The position numbers and the translations under genes were made by a program. 64,000 nucleotides of DNA from Streptomyces luteogriseus (GTDB lineage Bacteria > Actinomycetota > Actinomycetes > Streptomycetales > Streptomycetaceae), in assembly GCF_014205055.1 (NCBI RefSeq), contig NZ_JACHMS010000001.1, positions 6,386,001 to 6,450,000 on the forward strand, read 5' to 3'. The notes under the pieces are model-generated. The model made no database searches and was not told the origin of the DNA. It saw only the letters and a list, made by a program, of their open reading frames with translations. Below, one piece after another: positions 59,740 to 64,000 of this stretch; within the stretch, counting starts at the first letter, position 1, and each line of letters begins with the position of its first letter.

Positions 59740-60309
59740 ATGAACATCATGCTCTTTCACTCGACCTTCGGGCTGCGGCCCGCGGTGCTCCAGGCCGCTG
59801 ACCGGCTGCGTTCGGCCGGACACGAGGTGTGGACACCCGACCTCTTCGAGGGGCGCACGTTCGAGTCGGTCGAGGAGGGCATGGAGCACAAGGAGAAGAT
59901 CGGCAAGGAGGAGCTGCTGAAGCGGGCCGTGCTGGCCGCCGCTCCCTACTCCGAGCGCGGGCTGGTGTACGCCGGGTTCTCGCTCGGCGCCTCCATCGCC
60001 CAGACCCTCGCCCTCGGCGACGACAAGGCCCGCGGCCTGCTGCTCCTGCACGGCACGTCGGACATCGCCCCGGACGTCACGGCGGACGACCTGCCGGTCC
60101 AGTTGCACGTGGCGGAGCCGGACCCCTTCGAGACGGACGACTGGCTCAGCGCCTGGTACCTCCAGATGGGCCGCACCGGCGCCGACGTCGAGGTGTATCG
60201 GTACGCCGGGGCCGGCCACCTCTACACCGACCCCGACCTGCCCGACTACGACGAGGAGGCCGCCGAGGCCACCTGGCGGGTGGCCCTCGGCTTCCTCGAG
60301 ACCCTCTAG
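59740..60309 (+). CDS. Dienelactone hydrolase-family protein
   Basis: A 189-residue alpha/beta hydrolase. The nucleophile elbow is YAGFSLGASIA, with Ser where classical dienelactone hydrolases have Cys, and the His is in YAGAGHLYTDPDLPDYD. The N-terminal MLFHSTFGLRPAVLQAADRLRSAGHEVWTPDLFEG fits the family. Substrate unknown. ATG at 59740 is chosen because homology starts there; the frame opens 81 bases earlier. It converges on phoD with 4 bases between stops. Confidence 0.87.
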   Translation: MNIMLFHSTFGLRPAVLQAADRLRSAGHEVWTPDLFEGRTFESVEEGMEHKEKIGKEELLKRAVLAAAPYSERGLVYAGFSLGASIAQTLALGDDKARGLLLLHGTSDIAPDVTADDLPVQLHVAEPDPFETDDWLSAWYLQMGRTGADVEVYRYAGAGHLYTDPDLPDYDEEAAEATWRVALGFLETL

Positions 60310-60313
60310 GCGG

Positions 60314-61984
60314 TCACACCGGGTCGTAGACGCGCTCGACCTTCTGCGTGCCGCTGCGGGTGCGGTACGAGCGGGACCACGTGGCCGTCGCGTCGCGCTT
60401 CGCGCGGTCGGAGATGACGTAGAAGTCCATCTGCGCACGCTCGGCCGTGATGTCCAGGACGCCGAAGCCGTGCCGGTCGGTGTCGACCCAGTGGACATGG
60501 CGGTTGGCGGCGCGGATGACCGGTGAGGCGACCGCGGAGACCGTGCCCTCCGGGACCTTGACGATGTCGTCGAGGTTGTCGGAGGTGACCGAGGTGACGA
60601 CGAACTCGGTGGCGGCCGACGGGGACAGCGGATACGTGCCGGCGTCCACCGGCACGTCGTTGGCCCAGGCCATGTGGATGTCGCCGGTGAGGAAGACGGT
60701 GTTGCGGATCGCGTTCGTCCGCAGGTGCGCAAGGATCTCGCGGCGGTCGTCGGTGTAGCCGTCCCACTGGTCGGTGTTGAGGGCGAGGCCCTCCTGCGGC
60801 AGGCCCAGCAGCTTGGCGAGGGGCTTGAGCAGATCGGCGGAGAGAGAGCCGACGGCGAACGGCGAGATCATCACCGAGTTGCCGACCAGCCGCCAGGTGG
60901 TGTCGGACGACTTCAGTCCCGCCTTGAGCCAGTCCAGCTGGGCGCGGCCGGTGAGCGTGCGGTCCGGGTCGTCGACCTCGCCGTTGCCGACCTTGACCTG
61001 CTGCGAGCGGAAGGAGCGCAGGTCCAGCAGCGAGAGGTCGGCCAGCTTGCCGAAGCGCAGCCGGCGGTAGGTGGTGCCCGCGATCGCCGGGCGCACCGGC
61101 ATCCACTCGAAGTAGGCCTGCTTCGCGGCGGCCTGGCGGGCGGACCAGGCGCCTTCCGCGCCCTCGGTGTGGTTCTCGGCGCCGCCCGACCAGGCGTCGT
61201 TGGCGAACTCGTGGTCGTCCCAGATCGCGACGACCGGGGCCGTGGCGTGCAGCGCCTGGAGGTCCGGGTCGGTCTTGTAACGGGCGTGCCGGATGCGGTA
61301 GTCGGCGAGCGTGACGATCTCGTGGGCCGGGGCGTGCGGGCGGACGACCTTGTCGCGGGTGCCGTACTCGCCGGTGCCGTACTCGTAGATGTAGTCACCC
61401 AGGTGCAGCCAGGCGTCCAGGTCACCGCGGGCCGCGAGGTGGCGGTACGGGGAGAAGTAGCCGGCCTCCCAGTTGGCGCAGGAGACCACGCCGAAGCGCA
61501 GGCCGGCGACGGCGGCGTCCGTCGCCGGGGCGGTGCGGGTGCGCGCGGCGGGGGAGTCGGTGCCGCCGGCGGAGAAGCGGAACCAGTAGTCGGTGCCGGG
61601 CTGCAGGCCGCGGATGTCGGCCTTCACGGTGTGGTCGGAGGCCGCCGTCGCGGTGGTGGAGCCCTTGGCTACGACGGTGGTGAACGCCTTGTCGCGGGCG
61701 ACGACCCAGCTCACCTCGGTGTCCGGGCCGGCTCCTGAGCCGGGTATCGCCTCCGGGACCGGGGTGACGCGGGTCCACAGCAGGATGCCGTCGGGCAGCG
61801 GGTCACCGGAGGCGACGCCGTGCAGGAAGGCGGGGGCCTGGTCGGCGGCGCGCGCCGGCAGGGTCGCCGCCAGCGGGCCGGCCAGGACAGCGGTCGCCGC
61901 CGCGGCCTTGACGACCGTACGGCGGCGCGGGGTGAGGGAGTTGATGCCCTCTGACGTATTCGATGATCTGTATCGACTGGTCAC
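60314..61984 (-). CDS. phoD: Secreted alkaline phosphatase, PhoD family, Tat-exported
   Basis: A 556-residue phosphodiesterase/phosphatase. The N-terminus has a twin-arginine signal: RRRTVVKAAAATAVLAGPLAATLPARA at about residues 20-46, with an AxA cleavage site. The N-terminal Ig-like PhoD domain begins FLHGVASGDPLPDGILLWTRVTP. Metal-site segments are VVSCANWEAGYF, LHLGDYIYEYG, AIWDDHEFANDAW, NSVMISPF and LTGDIHMAW. In S. coelicolor the equivalent gene is a PhoP-regulated enzyme, but no clear PHO box was seen here. GTG at 61984. Confidence 0.94.
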   Translation of the reverse strand: MTSRYRSSNTSEGINSLTPRRRTVVKAAAATAVLAGPLAATLPARAADQAPAFLHGVASGDPLPDGILLWTRVTPVPEAIPGSGAGPDTEVSWVVARDKAFTTVVAKGSTTATAASDHTVKADIRGLQPGTDYWFRFSAGGTDSPAARTRTAPATDAAVAGLRFGVVSCANWEAGYFSPYRHLAARGDLDAWLHLGDYIYEYGTGEYGTRDKVVRPHAPAHEIVTLADYRIRHARYKTDPDLQALHATAPVVAIWDDHEFANDAWSGGAENHTEGAEGAWSARQAAAKQAYFEWMPVRPAIAGTTYRRLRFGKLADLSLLDLRSFRSQQVKVGNGEVDDPDRTLTGRAQLDWLKAGLKSSDTTWRLVGNSVMISPFAVGSLSADLLKPLAKLLGLPQEGLALNTDQWDGYTDDRREILAHLRTNAIRNTVFLTGDIHMAWANDVPVDAGTYPLSPSAATEFVVTSVTSDNLDDIVKVPEGTVSAVASPVIRAANRHVHWVDTDRHGFGVLDITAERAQMDFYVISDRAKRDATATWSRSYRTRSGTQKVERVYDPV

Positions 61985-62015
61985 GACCGATCAGGTTACT
62001 GGTCGGTATACGTCG

Positions 62016-62046
62016 GAGCGGGCGAACTCCGGAAGTTCGCCCGCTC
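62016..62046 (-). terminator. Terminator after the DsbA-like gene
   Basis: A perfect 13-bp stem (GAGCGGGCGAACT / AGTTCGCCCGCTC) with a CCGGA loop, 30 bases beyond the stop of the minus-strand DsbA-like gene and upstream of phoD. Confidence 0.8.
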
Positions 62047-62076
62047 TTCACATGCCGACCGGTCCCTGACCTGCCG

Positions 62077-62895
62077 TCACTTCTTGAGGGCCTCGCCCAC
62101 GACCCGGTTGAAGTCGGCCACGGTCAGCAGCGGCGTGCCCTGGCTGTCGGCGGTGAGCTGCTTGCCGTCCATCACGAAGCCCGGGGTGCCCTGCACGCCG
62201 TCCTTGTTGTCGTCGAAGGTCTTCGACATGGCCATCGCCCAGGCGTCGTAGGTGCCCTTCTCGACCGCGTCCTGGAACTTCTTGTTGTCCTTCAGCTCGG
62301 GGACGCTGTCGGCGACCTTGATGAGGTAGCTGTCGTCCTTGAACTTGTCGGTCGTCTCCTCCGGGTGGTACTTCGCGGAGTACAGCGCGGCCTTGTAGTC
62401 GAGGAACGCCTTGTCGCTCACGTTCAGCGCGGCTCCCAGAGCGCTCATGGCGTTCTTGGAGCCCTCGCCGTTGTCCTTGTTGTCGATGAACGTGGCGCCG
62501 ATGAACTGCATCTTGTACTTGCCGTCGTCGATGTCCTTCTTCACGGTCGGGCCGACGGTCTGCTCGAACTGGGCGCACACGGGACAGCGCGGGTCCTCGT
62601 AGATCTTCAGCGTCTTCTTCGCCGAGTCCTTGCCGATCACGACCGTGGTGCCGTCGGTGCCCGTGGTGTTGGCCGGGGCGGTGACCTTGGCGTCCTTCTG
62701 GCCCTCCCAGTAGCTGGGCTTGTTCGCCTGGACTACGGCGTAGCCGATGCCGCCGGCTATCGCCAGCACGCCGACGATCGAGCAGGCCACGATGACCTGC
62801 CGCTTGGCCTTCGCGCGCTTGGCCTCGCGCTCACGCTCGATGCGCAGCCGCTCGCGGGCCGCCGTCTTCGCAGCCTGGGTGTTCCTCTTGCTCAT
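62077..62895 (-). CDS. Membrane-anchored DsbA-family thioredoxin-fold protein
   Basis: A 272-residue protein. A basic, charged cytosolic part (residues 1-33) precedes one helix (VIVACSIVGVLAIAGGIGYAVVQ, about 34-56). The external thioredoxin-like domain has a Cys104-Pro-Val-Cys107 active site (DPRCPVCAQFE) and the cis-Pro loop GTPGFVMDG. It should oxidise or isomerise disulfides in exported proteins, like mycobacterial DsbA relatives. ATG at 62895. A membrane protein gene lies 78 bases upstream on the same strand and may be its partner. Confidence 0.9.
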   Translation of the reverse strand: MSKRNTQAAKTAARERLRIEREREAKRAKAKRQVIVACSIVGVLAIAGGIGYAVVQANKPSYWEGQKDAKVTAPANTTGTDGTTVVIGKDSAKKTLKIYEDPRCPVCAQFEQTVGPTVKKDIDDGKYKMQFIGATFIDNKDNGEGSKNAMSALGAALNVSDKAFLDYKAALYSAKYHPEETTDKFKDDSYLIKVADSVPELKDNKKFQDAVEKGTYDAWAMAMSKTFDDNKDGVQGTPGFVMDGKQLTADSQGTPLLTVADFNRVVGEALKK

Positions 62896-62973
62896 GGTGA
62901 TGTTCTCCGTGGGGGACGCGCACACCTGCGTGTGCGGAATACGTAAGGGGGACTGCCGGTGCTCGAAAGCGCC

Positions 62974-63690
62974 TCACGCGAAGGCGGGTGAGCGCGGCGG
63001 TCCACGCCGTCCCAGGGAGTACGCGAGGATCCGGTCGAGGGCGGTGGGCGTGCGGTCGGCGGTGCGGGCCGGCAGGCGCCGCCCGGCCGGGACCCGCTCC
63101 ACCGCGACCGCGGCGACCGCCAGGAGCAGCGGCCGGAACGTGGTCGCCGTCACCGCCCGCAGCAGCTGGCCCAGGGCCCGCTCGCCGCGGCGCAGCCAGA
63201 CGGCGGCGAGGAGTCCGACGCCGATGTGCGCGCCGAGCAGCAGCCAGGCGGTGGCCGGTTCGGCGTGGGCGACCGCGGCCGCCAGCCGCTCGGTGCCGGT
63301 GGCCCCGGCCATCCGGGCCAGCGGCGTGCCGACCTCGCCCCCACCGCAGAGCACGTCCAGGCCGACCGAGCGCAGGGGCCCGGCGACCGGGCCGCCCGCG
63401 CGGCCGTAACAAGCGTGCTGGCCGGTGGTGAACACCGTGTCCGCGGCCAGTTCCAGCGGGATCAGCAGGGCCGCGATCCGTCCGAAGGAGCGCTCCCCGC
63501 CCGCCAGGGCGAACGCGATCACGAACACCGCGGTGGCGACCGCGGCCACCGTGCTCACCGGCAGCGGGGCCCGGGACAGCAGGACGTGCGACGCGGTGCT
63601 GAGCGTCACGACCACGGCCGTGAACAGCGCCGCGCGCACGGCTCTGAGCTGGATCCCGGATATGTCCATAGCGAAAGGAGAGTCTGTCAT
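62974..63690 (-). CDS. Integral membrane protein of unknown function
   Basis: A 238-residue protein with about four to five helices (AALFTAVVVTLSTASHVLL; VSTVAAVATAVFVIAFALAGG; IAALLIPLELAADTVFTTGQ; ATAWLLLGAHIGVGLLAAVWL; LLLAVAAVAVERV). Two cysteines, in GQHACYGRAGG and VLCGGGEVG, lie between helices three and four, probably outside. Given its place next to the DsbA-like gene, these might exchange electrons with it, as in a DsbB-like unit, but this is inference and the family is not recognised. ATG at 63690 or 63669. Confidence 0.75.
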   Translation of the reverse strand: MTDSPFAMDISGIQLRAVRAALFTAVVVTLSTASHVLLSRAPLPVSTVAAVATAVFVIAFALAGGERSFGRIAALLIPLELAADTVFTTGQHACYGRAGGPVAGPLRSVGLDVLCGGGEVGTPLARMAGATGTERLAAAVAHAEPATAWLLLGAHIGVGLLAAVWLRRGERALGQLLRAVTATTFRPLLLAVAAVAVERVPAGRRLPARTADRTPTALDRILAYSLGRRGPPRSPAFA

Positions 63691-63738
63691 GGGGGCCTGT
63701 AAGAGACCCCTAAAGGATGCCTGTGAGAGGCCTTTCCG

Positions 63739-64000
63739 TCACAGGCCCGGAATCCGTCCGTTGCGGAACAGGTCCACGAAGGTCTGATGGTCGGCACGCG
63801 CGCGTGCGCCGTAGGTGTGCGCGAAGTCGACCAGCAGGGGAGCGAAGCCCTCCTCGTCGGCCGCGAGCGCCGCGTCGATGGCCCGCTCCGTGGAGAACGG
63901 CACCAGGGACTCGCCGGACTGATCGTCCGCCGCCGAGTGCATCGTGGCCGTCGCCCGGCCGAGGTCCGCCACCACCTGGGCGATCTCCTCCGGGTCGTCG
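63739..64000 (-). CDS. Possible DUF2252 protein, C-terminal end (gene cut by window edge)
   Basis: The last 86 residues of a minus-strand gene that continues beyond the right edge. The visible part includes VADLGRATATMHSAADD and FAHTYGARARADHQTFVDLFRNG, which resemble the C-terminal end of DUF2252 proteins (a kinase-like fold family); this assignment is tentative. It ends 49 bases before the next gene on the same strand. Confidence 0.55.
   Translation of the reverse strand, partial: DDPEEIAQVVADLGRATATMHSAADDQSGESLVPFSTERAIDAALAADEEGFAPLLVDFAHTYGARARADHQTFVDLFRNGRIPGL

Noticed and set aside
61985..62015. PHO box upstream of phoD
   Set aside because: The S. coelicolor counterpart is PhoP-controlled, but no pair of GTTCACC-like repeats is seen in this short leader; the hairpin just upstream is better explained as the terminator of the previous gene.
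1..64000. CRISPR arrays, insertion sequences, prophage, tRNA or rRNA genes
   Set aside because: None of the repeats are spaced like CRISPR, no transposase or integrase frame was recognised, and no tRNA cloverleaf was noticed by eye; a tRNA scan would be needed to exclude one fully.

Overview
This window reads as a piece of a high-GC actinomycete chromosome, almost certainly Streptomyces. Evidence: very strong G/C bias at third codon positions, many GTG starts, a complete division and cell wall (dcw) cluster ending in sepF, ylmG and divIVA, a fused anthranilate synthase, class II DAHP synthase, SAV_6107-type HEPN and DUF3040 proteins, and a gene order matching what is known around ftsZ in S. 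coelicolor. No insertion sequence, prophage, CRISPR array, tRNA or rRNA was recognised. It looks like core chromosome with some lineage-specific genes.

Left part (1-13.3 kb): the 3' end of a phosphofructokinase gene, then trpEG with a three-Trp leader peptide and attenuator, divergent from class II DAHP synthase. Next come an iron-box-controlled bacterioferritin-associated ferredoxin convergent with bacterioferritin, a molybdopterin oxidoreductase, endonuclease IV, a PASTA-domain Ser/Thr kinase, and a thiO-thiS-thiG operon under a TPP riboswitch. A small conserved protein, an FAD/NAD reductase and an Rv2175c-like DNA-binding protein follow.

Middle part (13.3-30.2 kb): thiE, metF, a membrane protein with a Tyr/Gln-rich tail, and a CrtI-like oxidoreductase. 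Then an operon of an ABC-type ATPase with altered motifs, a YhgE/Pip membrane protein and a TetR regulator, with a palindromic candidate operator upstream. After that are a HEPN protein, a methyltransferase, a DUF3040 protein, a MoxR-DUF58-transglutaminase operon and a beta-carbonic anhydrase.

dcw cluster (30.3-48.4 kb): rsmH, ftsL, ftsI, murE, murF, mraY, murD, ftsW, murG, ftsQ, ftsZ, pgeF (ylmD), ylmE, sepF, ylmG and divIVA, all on the + strand, several with 4-base start/stop overlaps. They make lipid II, flip and polymerise it at the septum, build the Z ring and drive polar growth. A 288-base regulatory region precedes ftsZ. A 17-bp perfect terminator closes the cluster.

Right part (48.5-64 kb): ileS with a T-box leader, a DksA/TraR zinc-finger protein with a long histone-H1-like Ala/Lys-rich N-terminus, lspA-rluD-GNAT, a Na+/H+ antiporter, an SDR, an MscS channel, a dienelactone-hydrolase-like protein, a Tat-exported PhoD phosphatase, a membrane-anchored DsbA-like protein with an unknown membrane protein, and the 3' end of a possible DUF2252 gene. 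The most unusual items are the ATPase with Arg in place of the Walker A Lys, the H1-like DksA protein, a candidate 25-residue ORF before ftsW, a tandem duplication at the murE/murF junction, and the Tyr/Gln-rich membrane protein.
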